From Fragilariopsis cylindrus CCMP1102 (taxonomy: Eukaryota > Bacillariophyta > Bacillariophyceae > Bacillariales > Bacillariaceae), in the NCBI GenBank assembly GCA_900095095.1, contig FMBT01000355.1:181640-245639 (forward strand): a DNA stretch of 64,000 bases. Direction: 5' to 3'. The position numbers and the translations under genes were made by a program. Under the pieces are notes generated by a model. It was not told the origin of the DNA and made no database searches. It was given only the letters and a program-made list of their open reading frames with translations. Numbering within the stretch: the first letter of the stretch is position 1; every line of letters begins with the position of its first letter. Positions 44,999 through 55,700 of this stretch are shown here, in pieces.

Positions 44999-45539
44999 AA
45001 AAATGTAGTGATAAACATCCGAATAATGCAACATCTTATCTTTTATAGAATATAACTGCTAACATTCAACATAGGATGGATATATACTATCGATATAGGT
45101 AAATTTTCTTCAATCATTATTTCTATGTTGTCTTGTTCTTCGTTCTCTTTTGACGTAGTAAGCCCATCAACCTCAGCCTCTGCAAGGCAAGATGCAGTGA
45201 TGTTTGCAATTGACTTGTTAATTTTATAACTTCACACCCAGATTATGTATTACTGATAACGAATGTATCTTTGCAGAAGATTATGGGTTGTCGCTACAGT
45301 ATTTGATATATTAGTAAATTGTGTAGATTATGCCTAGGACAGACATAACTTAGTCCCTTAATATCATAATTTCTACAGTATACACTAATCCTCGCAGCAA
45401 ATTGGAAAATCAATCATAAACGACCAATTAATAAAATTGTGTTTTAGAATAAATTGTGTTGATTCTAGTTGACTACAATTACAACTTTAATTATCATACT
45501 CACGAATACAACTAGTAATAGGTGGTACTGGGAAGAAAA
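44999..45539. other. Intergenic, nothing recognised
   Basis: About 540 bp of AT-rich sequence between two rightward genes. No coding or RNA signal; it presumably holds the 3' UTR and the next promoter. Confidence 0.5.
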
Positions 45540-47136
45540 ATGGCGAGAAAACATAAAGTTAAGGATCGACGGAAGAATGGCGACAATGAAGATGTCGTGG
45601 TCGACAAAGATGTAGAAGGGGAGCAGCAGCAGCAGCTAGTAGTGCCATCACTGCCACCAACACGAGAAACAGACCAATTATACGCCTCGTACGAAACTTT
45701 CGCATGTGCCATGGATCAGGGATGCATCCCCTGCGCCTATAAAGTTGGCTGTTTGTGAGTTGGAATATTTTTTGATTTTTCTTCCTGCATCGATCTTATT
45801 TTTTTGAGCTTTCTCTCATCATCGTCGTCTTCGTCTCTCATGGAAAAAAATATGCAATTACTTGTGCTTCCTACAATGCAATTATTCTCCATCCAGCGAT
45901 GTTGCACTCGATAAGGAGTTTAGTAAATCTGTTCCCAATCAGCGACCCGAACAGTGTCCTCGAAACAACAACACTGGCAGCAATGATAATGGTATATTGG
46001 GTTTTCGTCGTGGAATGTCAATTTTGACAGTTGGTAAGCATTAACCGTCTATAGGGAAAGAAAAAAGACTGCACAAAAAACCCTCTTCCATCTCAACCTT
46101 TATCTTTCTGATCCATCCCATCCTCAGGCGATGGCGATTTTACTTTCTCCCTGGGCCTTGCTCGACGACTGCTACTACTTAAAGAACCATCTGATAGCAA
46201 TAACGACGACAATACGAAAAAGAAAAATCTTAACGAAAATGACGACAACGAAACATTCATAGTTGCGACAAGTTACGAATCGGAAGCCACGCTTCGTAAG
46301 GTATATCCAAACTTCGATCAGACTCTTCAAGAGTTGGACGATCTAGGAGTTGCTGTTGCGTACAACGTAGATGCTACTCAGATACCCGAAACATATAAGA
46401 ACACCACCAACAACAACAAAAAATTTCATAGGATATGTTGGAACTTTCCATGTACAAATATCACTAAGGGGCAAGATGGACAAAATAAGGATATGGAACA
46501 AAATAAGGATTTAGTACGCAACTTTGTAAAAAGTGCACAATCGATCTTAACAAATCATGGAGATGGGAACTTTACATTTGTCACAAAACAAAACCACCGT
46601 TCAATCAATGGAATTTGGAAGAGGTGGCACTTGAAAATATGGTTCAAAATGAAGCAGAAGGGAAATGTACGTTCTCGTCGCCTCGATCACTGTTCTATAC
46701 CGGACGTATCGTTTTAGATAAATTTCTACTCCCACCATACGTACCACGTAAAGCTTTGGACCAAAAATCTTTTCCTTGTCACGATGCTTGTTTCTACATC
46801 TTTGCACAAAAACAATCACAGAGAGAAGACGATGATCTAAGCATGAAATTATTCCCACCCACAATTATCCAACACAATGATGGTGACAATATTCACAATG
46901 GACGAAGTGACGAACGAGGAGATGTAACAGCAGCAGCAGTAGCAGCCGAACAAAATTTAGGTCAGATGTGTAATTCTACGACACTAATTAAAATATATCC
47001 GGATCTTATACAACTTATTCGACGACGGCACATTCACGCAACTACTACAAGAAAAAGAGGAAACAGTACGTCGTATGGAGCTACCAAGAGTAAACGAAGT
47101 ACAAAACGAATCAAAAGAAGCTTACTATTATTTTGA
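45540..47136 (+). CDS. BMT5-like rRNA (uridine-N3)-methyltransferase (DUF2431), with a one-base frameshift
   Basis: The family includes yeast Bmt5, which methylates N3 of a uridine in large-subunit rRNA using S-adenosylmethionine. Exons are 45540-45754, 45897-46033 and 46128-47136; about 453 residues after repair. The SAM-binding start is ILTVGDGDFTFSLGLARRL, split by the last intron. Then come FIVATSYESEATLRKVYPNF, LGVAVAYNVDAT, and ICWNFPC followed by KDLVRNFVKSAQSIL, all in the family order. In the AAAACC at about 46590-46595 one A seems to be missing. With it the reading is KPPFNQWNLEEVALE, exactly the family motif, and this second frame stays open to 47136 through YVPRKALDQKSFPCHDACFY. 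Low-complexity inserts enlarge it. The ATG at 45540 begins ARKHKVKDRRK, a basic stretch fitting nuclear or nucleolar entry. Confidence 0.82.
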
Positions 47137-47620
47137 ATGTTCAATGATACGAAGTGTTGTGCTGCGATTGGATTTCAACGCCAGCATGAAATATTAAATT
47201 TATTGATTATCTATATACTGTACTACGCGTTCGAAAATCCGATTCTCAAAGAGACTTTCCAAGCGCGAGATGAACTTTAGGTTCGACAAGTAAACATTAG
47301 CAAAAATATTCCCAAATAATTTTTGATATTAGACGTCAGAGTAGCTAGATACTATCTACTCTTTACTGTACTCTTTTCACGAGCTTACTCGCAATGATGC
47401 TTTCGATTTTGTACTAGATGTCAATTCTTAGACAGGCAAGCGTGAGGATTGAGGATGCACTTGAGAGATTGAGTTCAATTTTAACTCCTTTTGTCTCGCG
47501 ATTGACGACCATAATACTTGTATTACCGATCGATTCGATTCTCCAACAATCGCATCGTATCTTTTTTTCTAGTACAGTCTGATATATTCTTTTATTTTCG
47601 CCGTCGTCGAACAACCAGCA
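47137..47620. other. Convergent intergenic, nothing recognised
   Basis: About 480 bp where the 3' ends of the methyltransferase and rhomboid genes face each other. No coding or RNA signal. Confidence 0.45.
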
Positions 47621-48642
47621 TCATCGCCCAAATATTTTTTTAGTTGGAATTATCTCATTATATTGTTGCTTCCTCCAGCTGTTTATCACATTTTGATAAT
47701 ACAGAAGACCAAAGATTAATCCACCAAGATGAGCTAAGTGAGCGATGGGAGATGATGGAAGGAATAAAGACCCAGCAAGACTAAAAACCAACAAGAATTG
47801 TACAGGGTTCCTGCCTTAATTGATACGGGAATAATCCCACCCAACATAATTCGTAACATTCGATCAGGAGCATCACTTGCATACACTCCCAACATTGCCA
47901 TCGTTACACCACTAAGTCCCAAGCATGAACCCGCAGGTCGGAACAGGAGGAAAAGTAAATTTCCAAATGTACCACCTCCCAAAAGTAATGGCCACATGGC
48001 TGGTGATGAAAGACGAGTCCTCCTTGATGATAACGACGACGACGAAACCAACAATGCCGATATTGCAGGAGATAAATTTAGAAATACAAACATGTTAACT
48101 AATAAATGTCGAAAGGATGTGTGCGAGATTGTTGATAACACCAACGATAGGCCATAACTTCTAACAACGGTCTGCCGACTCGCAAGGAAGAATTGTAACA
48201 GCATAGGACGGGCGAATGATGGTAATACTTGCCAAAATAGAAATATAATGAGTGAACTTGACGTCGTCCAAAATGCAGTAGGACAGTCGTGATACAACCG
48301 TTCACAATAAATCCGTGCCGTACCAAAAATTGAGTGAGATGCCGTCGTTAGACTTTTCGTCGAAACGAATGATGGCAGGATACCATTGTCATTCCATCTC
48401 CTCCTTTTTCGACCATTCTTCGTCTGTGGTGTGGTGGTGGTTGTGGATTGGAATTGCTGATACTGATTTGATGGACTTAACTGCTGCTGTTGATATTGTT
48501 GTTGAAGCCATTCGTTGTGTTCATTGTGATTATTTTCTCCTCCTCGATATAATCCAATGACAGGAGAAGATTTAATTTGAATATTTCGAGATGTTTGTTG
48601 TTGTTGTTGTTGTTGTTGTTTTGTTTTTGTTTGAGACGAACA
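47621..48642 (-). CDS. Rhomboid-family intramembrane serine protease, with a one-base frameshift; 5' end unresolved
   Basis: Rhomboids cleave membrane helices using a Ser-His dyad. The frame holds HTSFRHLLVNMFVFLNLSP, the catalytic GSCLGLSGVTMAMLG (Ser of GLSG), then LGGIIPVSIKAG. A switch near 47813 to another frame gives RNPVQFLLVFSLAGSLF and the second catalytic block PIAHLAHLGGLIFGLLYY (His), ending at 47621. One A too few (GCAGG in place of GCAAGG) would explain the switch. Upstream the frame is open without an ATG to 48642 through Gln-rich sequence and KNGRKRRRW. A first exon is therefore missing, possibly the frame starting at 48772 with a hydrophobic leader. The Asn, His and GxSG positions fit an active protease. 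Organellar location (PARL-like) is possible but not shown. Confidence 0.78.
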
Positions 48643-49026
48643 TTATTGTTGTGATCGTCAGCTTGTACACCGACCAAGAAGAAGACGCTGCCGCTGCCGC
48701 AATTAAAATTATCGCCTCCAATGAAACATTGACATAGAAGCAAACACATACAGGACAGCAACTAATGAGCAATAGCGGATCATTTCCTGTTTGTTTCCTA
48801 TTTAGTTTTTTAGGCCTTCAAAATGAGAGCACCACCGTCGATACATGCGATACTGTAAATACATAAAATAATGTAGATGTTGTTGTCATTCTTTTTTGAT
48901 CCAATATTAAATAAAATAAAATAAAAAGCAAAAAGTGTGCGACGGACGGACGTCATAAAATCAAAATTGTTTGTTTGTTTGTTTTTGTTGGTTCTTTTTG
49001 TTAAATTCAATTCAATTCAAGCTAAA
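48643..49026. other. Low-complexity 5' flank of the rhomboid gene
   Basis: It may contain the first exon of the rhomboid gene: a minus-strand ATG at 48772 opens a Cys/Ala-rich hydrophobic leader of about 30 codons before a GTGTAC donor-like site. The rest is AT-rich and abuts the inverted-repeat element. TTGTTTGTTTG and TTCAATTCAA runs occur at 48965-49018. Confidence 0.4.
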
Positions 49027-49521
49027 AGTGAAAGTAGAAATAATAGTAAAATTTGCTTACATGTCAGAAAAGATGATAGGCTCAACTGATCTAATGAGAG
49101 AAATGGTGGCATTTTGGACTAGAATAGATGAGAGAACTGATGAATAAGCCCATTTTGTTTCTAAACATTCAAAAAACCATTGCCGCTTTTTTCAATTAGT
49201 CTTTTTAGCATGGTGATATTTTCTCATTTTCGATTTTTTGCTTATCAAATAAATCACAACAATACACCTTCCGTTCCCAACAATACTATCTGCAACATGA
49301 CAGCAATAATGCCAAAACTTGATGACATCACAACAATATATATCACCATAATAAGCAAGGCGTTCAGCAATTTACGAAAAATGATCACAAGAGCTGATAG
49401 AGCAAAGTCGTATTTTGTGAGTACTGTAAGTCAAGTATAACATATCTCAATTTTTAGTGGGGGTTGAGTATATTTCAAAAATGTCACCCTCAAACACGTT
49501 TCCCTTTCCCCACCCATTTTA
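49027..49521 (+). repeat. Left terminal inverted repeat
   Basis: Starts AGTGAAAGTAGAAATAATAG and ends CACCCATTTTA. Its reverse complement occurs at the other end with scattered differences. Long blocks are identical, e.g. the part around CAATACTATCTGCAACATGA and the stretch with TCAATTTTTAGTGGGGGTTG. Confidence 0.85.
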
Positions 49522-50366
49522 CTGTTTTTTAGATTTTATTGACGAACCTCTAAAAACCAACTTGATGCGAAAGATACCATATTCAATAGATTAAATCGAA
49601 ACACACTAACATCATGCGATTGTGAACGAGAAAGACGCCATGAACTTGCTGCGAATCGTATCGAATCGCATCGAATCGCATCAACATTTTGAAATCGAAA
49701 CTCGAAACTCGAAGCGGAACGTGAGAAACGCACAAAACGGTATTGCGTGTGTGTGTGTGTGTGTGTGTGTTGAAGTTTGGGCCATTCATTTTTTGAGAAA
49801 CTGCCATCGTCATATCATCACATGAGTATGGAGGTGTGTTAGATAGGAAAGCACAAACAAAAACAAAACATCAATAACAACCTACACATTGGCACTAGAC
49901 CAGCCATACTTATAGCTAGTCACAGATAATAAATAGAACCAAATACAAACTACTTCGAAGTATTAACAAATAAAGCTACTTCTCACAGTATAGTTCACAT
50001 ACTTTCAAATTAGGGGTAATAAAATATAAAGTATTGATCATTATTTCGAGACTTATGGTACATGCATTATTTGATCCCCTCGTCATCATGTCCACACTTC
50101 TGAATAGAAAAAGGGCTCTCGTTTGATGGATACAAAATAGCTTGCCGTGGACATACTAAAGATGGTTGCGATAATTATCAATTCTGAAGGGAATGAACCA
50201 ATCTGCTGGATGAAGGTTGGCTACCCCTGCAATCTTTCCCGCATCACCCCATAAATATTAGTAAGGAGAGGACCGGGAGTATACCTGTCTACTTCGTCAT
50301 TATTATTTCCGAAAAATTCCTCCACTGTGTCCGTTGTCTCCATCCTCAAATAGCATGAGTACATCT

Positions 50367-51838
50367 TCATCCTCCACGACGTTTTTCTCTAAGGAGACCA
50401 AAGTTTTGGTCGTTCTTAAACTTGACGAAAGATTCATTCGCTTCGTATTCGTCATCAGCTTCGGCCATACTAATGATGTTGTGAAGGGCCATCTCCTCGC
50501 CAGTGCAATTAGGAGAAGGATGAAGCCCCTTGGATAGCCTCACAGCAATTCTCATGTGACACTCCACGAATGCCTTCCGCCACATGGGTGATTTTTTGTA
50601 GAATGGTATCGCAATCTTTGGGGAGTTTGCCTGTATACCAAGGCTCGTCAATCGTATCTAAGTGAAGATGTGCCATAAAACGAGCTTGGCAGTGGAGATG
50701 CTTTGCCATCTGGGGAGTCAGCCACGAGCCGTCAAATCTATCTTCATCGTTGTCGTCATAGTACCCTTCTGGGGCAGCGGAGAAGTGGCGAGCCCAATGA
50801 TTATGTTCACCACTACGATTTATTACGCGGAAGCATCTAGGCCAATGAGGCACGAGCGATACCGACTCGTCGTAGTATTGCTGTGGTGGTTCTTGGTTAG
50901 CATCTGTAGTAGTATCGTTGGCGATTTTCGAGTTTGCTCGCAACATGAGTGAATTTGACCAACTATCAAATCGAAGGCAAAAACAATGAATTATAAACAT
51001 TGCATTTGTGCTGCACGGGGCAAGGTGTGCTTAGCCAAATAAACCGTCTCGAGCCAACGTCAGCGCCGCCTGTATATTGTAAAAATCCTTTGTCTCAAAG
51101 GATCCGAACTGCAGTACCTGCAGTTTACCCATTGCCCTGAAAACGCCACGCTTAAAACGATCGTTATCCCAGTTGTCATCAATTTTGGCCATATTGGCGC
51201 ACACGGTGTTGACATAGTCATTGCAGATAGAGGACAAAGAACGGCTGGATGTTTTGCACAGCATCTACTAAGGTAATAGTTGTGTTGATTGCATCACCGT
51301 CATCTTCGACTTCACCGTCACTGTAGTTGTGTGGCCTATTTTTCGTGCCCGTCGTTATCGGGAGTCATCCATAAGCGCGATTATCTCTCCAAGCGACCAT
51401 CCGCTCCAGGCCTTTGCGACCGTTTCAGAGGCGTTTTCAGATATATCGGGGGCGATATTGAACGTGTCGGCATCCGCAAATTGACGTACTATCGCTTGAA
51501 GGTCCAATATACCACAGTATTCCATCATCATGACACGGGCGTAATTTCTAGATCGAGAGCTCACAGCCACATGACGGTCGTGGTCGAAAGGGAGAGAAGA
51601 TTGTCTGCCCCCCAGAAGGAAGGACCGGGACATGCCAGACAACTTCATCCGGAAAATTTCCCAGACCTGTCGCCAATGCTGTCCCGGGTCGATCTTGGTT
51701 GACAGTAGTCGCATCCGCCGGAGGAGCTCCCGTCTGGCTTTGAATTTCATTGTTCTGTGTTGGTATTGATTGTGATGCTAATTGAAGAGTTACTGAAGAA
51801 GAGATAGCATCATAGTTCCTTTTTGTTGCTTTGGTCAT
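50367..51838 (-). CDS. Unrecognised protein inside the inverted-repeat element, several frameshifts
   Basis: An ATG at 51838 starts TKATKRNYDAISSS. The reading must change frame at a G6 run (51608-51613) to continue RQSSLPFDHDRHVAVSS and YCGILDLQAIVRQFADADTF. It passes through a DGEVEDDGDAINTT stretch, changes again at a T4 (51252-51255) into SSRSLSSICNDYVNTV and DDNWDNDRFKRGVFRAMGKL, and meets a stop at 51031. After a gap or intron it resumes with PHWPRCFRVINRSGEHNHWA and MAKHLHCQARFMAHLHLD, with a further shift at a G4 (50526-50529) before a C-terminus GEEMALHNIISMAEADDE. In total about 480 residues. No motif of a known transposase, nuclease or helicase was recognised. It may be the element's own mobility protein of an unfamiliar type, or captured cargo. 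Confidence 0.5.
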
Positions 51839-51954
51839 GGTTTACTACGCAATTTTTGAAAAAAGTTAGTTCTCGTTTTTATTATGATCAGCAATGATGA
51901 TTGTTGTCGAGACGCGTAATCACAATGATTTCGATCACAATCGAAAGTTGATCT

Positions 51955-52493
51955 TAAAATGGGTGGGGGAAGGGAAACGTGTTTGAGGGTGATATTTTTT
52001 GAAAAATAAACTCAACCCCCACTAAAAATTGAGATATGTTATACTTGACTTACAGTACTCACAAAATACGACTTTGGTCTATCAGCTCCTGTGATCATTT
52101 TCGTAAATTGCTGAACGCCTTGCTTACTATGGTGATAGTATACTTGTTGTGATGTCATCAAGTTTTGGCATTATTGCTGTCATGTTGCAGATAGTATTGT
52201 TGGGGACGGAAGGTGTATTGTTGTGATTAATTTGATGAGCAAAAAATTGAAAAATGAATGAATATCACCACGCTACTAATAAAGACTAATTGAAAAAAGC
52301 CGCAATGGTTTCTTATGTTAGAAACAAAACAAATGGGACAAGCTGAATTGCTTATTCATCAGTTCTCTCATCTATTCTAGTCCAAAATGCCACCGTTTTC
52401 ATTCTTCTTATTGTCATATCTCTCATTAGATCGGTTGAGCCTATCATCTTTTCTGACAGGATGTAAACAAATTTTACTATTATTTCTTTCACT
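51955..52493 (-). repeat. Right terminal inverted repeat
   Basis: Reverse complement of the left repeat, about 45 bp longer because of small insertions (near 52342-52360 and 52393-52410). The divergence shows the two ends have aged since insertion, so this copy is not brand new. Confidence 0.85.
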
Positions 52494-52760
52494 CAAAAAG
52501 TTTTTGCCTATAATTTACTTGTTCAAACGTGGAAGAAGTCTGTTCTCGTCAAGTTGAACCACATAACGACGACTCAATGATTTGGTTTCTTATTTTCGAT
52601 TATTCATTAAAAAAAAATTCCATTGATAATAATACCGAATATAGATAGACTGGTTAGACAATAAGGTAGCTACGATACTGTGCTACTGGAAATAATATAT
52701 GTATGGATAGATGACTATAGTCTTTGAACAGAGAGCGAGAAAAAAAGACGCACAGAAACA

Positions 52761-55700
52761 ATGGGCCGAACCAAGACGAACGGCAAACAAAAATCGAACG
52801 TACCAATTCCCTTTCCACACGACGGTCCGGTCTTTCGTCATTATAATAATAGTCGTCATCATCAAGACAAGCAACATACATTGTCCTTGCTCGAACGACA
52901 AGATAGCTCACTCGAATTGGCTGTATGGGTTCTTGATATTAGCAGTGATAATACTGTCGACGATGATGACACCTGTGACAGTTACCGTAGTAGTGACAAT
53001 GCTCTATTAATTATTAATTTAATTCGAAGTCTTCAAAAAACCAACACAACCACGAAAGAGCAACTACAGGCATTACAATTATATAAATGCAGCTCCCTCA
53101 ATTTATCGAAACAACAACAATTAGCGAAGAAAGGCGTCGAGGAGTTGTTGTCCCGTGCAGATCTAAATCTTGCTATTGGATTGTATCGGCTACTATTGGA
53201 ATGGTCTTTATCAAAAATTACGCCACTTCCATTTCAACGTGCTATTCAATCGAATCTAAAAACTCTCGGATCTTCTATAATCTCTATCGAAGACGAGACA
53301 ATCTGTCAGGAGGTTCTGGAATCGATATGGAAAACACCAGAGAAATGGGAGGATCCATTGCATTCGTTGGACGTTTCTGTGAATCACGTACAACTGCGAG
53401 AGAAAATAATACTGTCGAACAATCATTATCTACTGGCAGACTGTTTGTCATTTCTTGGTCAATGTCGACCAGTATCCAATATTTTATTAGAAGTAGATAT
53501 ACAAAAGGAAAAAAAGTCATTATCGTTATCGACATCATCTTCTTTGTCGTCACAAGTAGTCGATGATGCGCTGTATATTGTTACCATGCTGAAGGTTTTA
53601 CTAGGGAGTTTGGACACGAACGCCTTTTCGATAGAAACAGAAACAGAAAACGATTCACGTCTATTGTTGGAAAGGTTTGAAGCCTTCGTCTTTGCACTGT
53701 TGACCTGCTCAAATTTACCAAGTGATGGATTTAACGCACTTGGTATATTATACGGTAAACTTCTTATCTTGAGCATCGGTTCCGGTTCCGGTACAGAGCC
53801 AAGAGAGAAAACACAAACGACGACGACGATGAAAATGATCGAGTTATGCAATAATACGGTAGCTGCATTGGGTTCGAATCAGCAGGAGTACGAAAGCTTG
53901 TCACCTCTAGCCCGTCTTTCTATGGTACAAGGAATTGCGGCAACCTTAGATGCTGATATTTTGTTGATGTCGACACCCGTAGACGAGGCAAACTTGTCGT
54001 CATCGTCGTCATTATCATCATCATCATCGTCGTCATCATCGATATCATCCCCTCTTGAAGTTTGTTGGACTTACTCTCTCCAAGTAGGTCAAACATCGAC
54101 TGATCCTCTAGTTCGATGGGCCGCTCTCAAAGGACTTTCTACGTTAGCAGGTCGATGGAAACAGCAACAATCCAAAATGCAAACCAGTGCGATTAAAAAC
54201 ACTGATGTCAGACAGTCGAATAGTATTTTGTCATCTGATGATCAGCAGCAGCAACATTTCCACTATGGAACCTTGATTCAAAAAACTCTTGTTCTTGTTT
54301 TTAATTCCTGGGAGAATCCACCGCTACGTAAACTTGGTATGGCAATCCCGGGTCTATTTAAAGCTTTGGTCCAGCTGTTGCCACAGAAATCACTTCAAGG
54401 TTTGTGCCAGCAAGTTTTAGACCAACCACAAAATCGGAAGGGACGATACTTGGCACTGGAAATATTACTTCCCTATATCCCTATCACAAGAGGGCAAGAA
54501 CAACCGTCATCCTCCTCTGCAATGATCCCTGTAGAATCTTTGCTGGAAGGAATAGGATCGAAAGGCTCCAACGCTGGTTCTATCGCTAACTTGTGGATTA
54601 AGATGTTGAAACGCGCTTGGAACGAAATCTCTCAAAATGACGCGACAGCCAGTGCATTTAGTGACTCTTTTGACAAATGGAAATGCTATTGGATACCTTC
54701 ATTCTGTCAAGCAATCTTCGTTCCAAGTCTGAATCGTAGAAAACAAGTCATTGCCTTCTGTATACCTCGTATTGTTGATTTGATGCGGGAGATTGAGAGC
54801 TTGAAAGAACAAATACCTCTTGTATTTGTAGGATTACTAAATGAAATCGAGACGTATTTGGCAGAATCTAACCATGTTTCTACTTTTAAGACCACATATT
54901 TATTTGATAGTCTTTCAGACCGAATTCTTTGGGCTCAATTGGAGGTGAGTTTTATGATTAAAAAAAAAGGAAAAGAAGACTAATACGCCTGACGTTATAG
55001 AATAATACGATTCTAATATTTTATCTTTCCTTGTAGATCGCGAGGTATTCATCTTTGATAAAATTTTCCGATAGAAGATTAGAGGAAACAATATCGAGAA
55101 GCTTACCAAGGGAAAGATTTCAATTCGCATTGGTGCATTCTCTACCTTTCGTCCGTATAGTTGCGTTTAAAGCAATGAAATACGTTGTTTCGTCTTACGA
55201 CAGCACTCGAGGACTCGAGGAGGAAGCGATAATGTGGAAATTTGCCCTTCCCTATTCGATCAAAACGACAGAGAGCAAGGAATTTCTCTCTAATTTACTC
55301 CAGTGTCTCTGTCACTTCTTGGATCGTTTATCCATGTGTGAAGCTGAAAGCAATGCGGATTCAGGATGTGATGTACTTCCTGTTGTTAATGCTTTTGTCG
55401 TTGATTTTCTTGTTGGTGATGTAATTCTTGATAAAGGAGCGTACTCTGGTACGATTGCTGACAAGGAAATATTTGGAGTTTCTCTATTGGACTGTTTGTT
55501 GGCATTTGCACTACAAGATGAATCCTTTAGTGGTGACAACACAATCGTTAAGAAAAATGCAATTTTCAATCGAAAGCGGTTACCGAAAGAAAAAGCTACT
55601 ATGAATGAGATACTGAAAGTACTTGTAAACAGAGATGTACTGTCTTCTTTATTTGGACTGCTACATTCTGTGTGGGACAATACTCGGGAAATGTCCTTCC

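Larger units (their letters stand above)
49027..52493. mobile_element. 3.5-kb element with ~0.5-kb terminal inverted repeats
   Basis: Two inverted copies of a 0.5-kb sequence flank a 2.4-kb interior with one leftward, frame-broken gene. This is the structure of a class II DNA transposon with long TIRs, or a foldback element. No known transposase motif (DDE/D signature, zinc finger) could be recognised in the gene, so the superfamily is open. No clear target-site duplication is visible just outside the repeats. The interior also has a ~200-bp segment of GAATCGCATC/GAAACTCGAAACTCG short repeats (49640-49715) and a GT microsatellite (49747-49770). Confidence 0.7.

Noticed and set aside
52711-53010. 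Overlapping plus-strand frame starting before the THADA ATG
   Set aside because: It is out of frame with THADA, has no family features and ends soon; a shadow frame.
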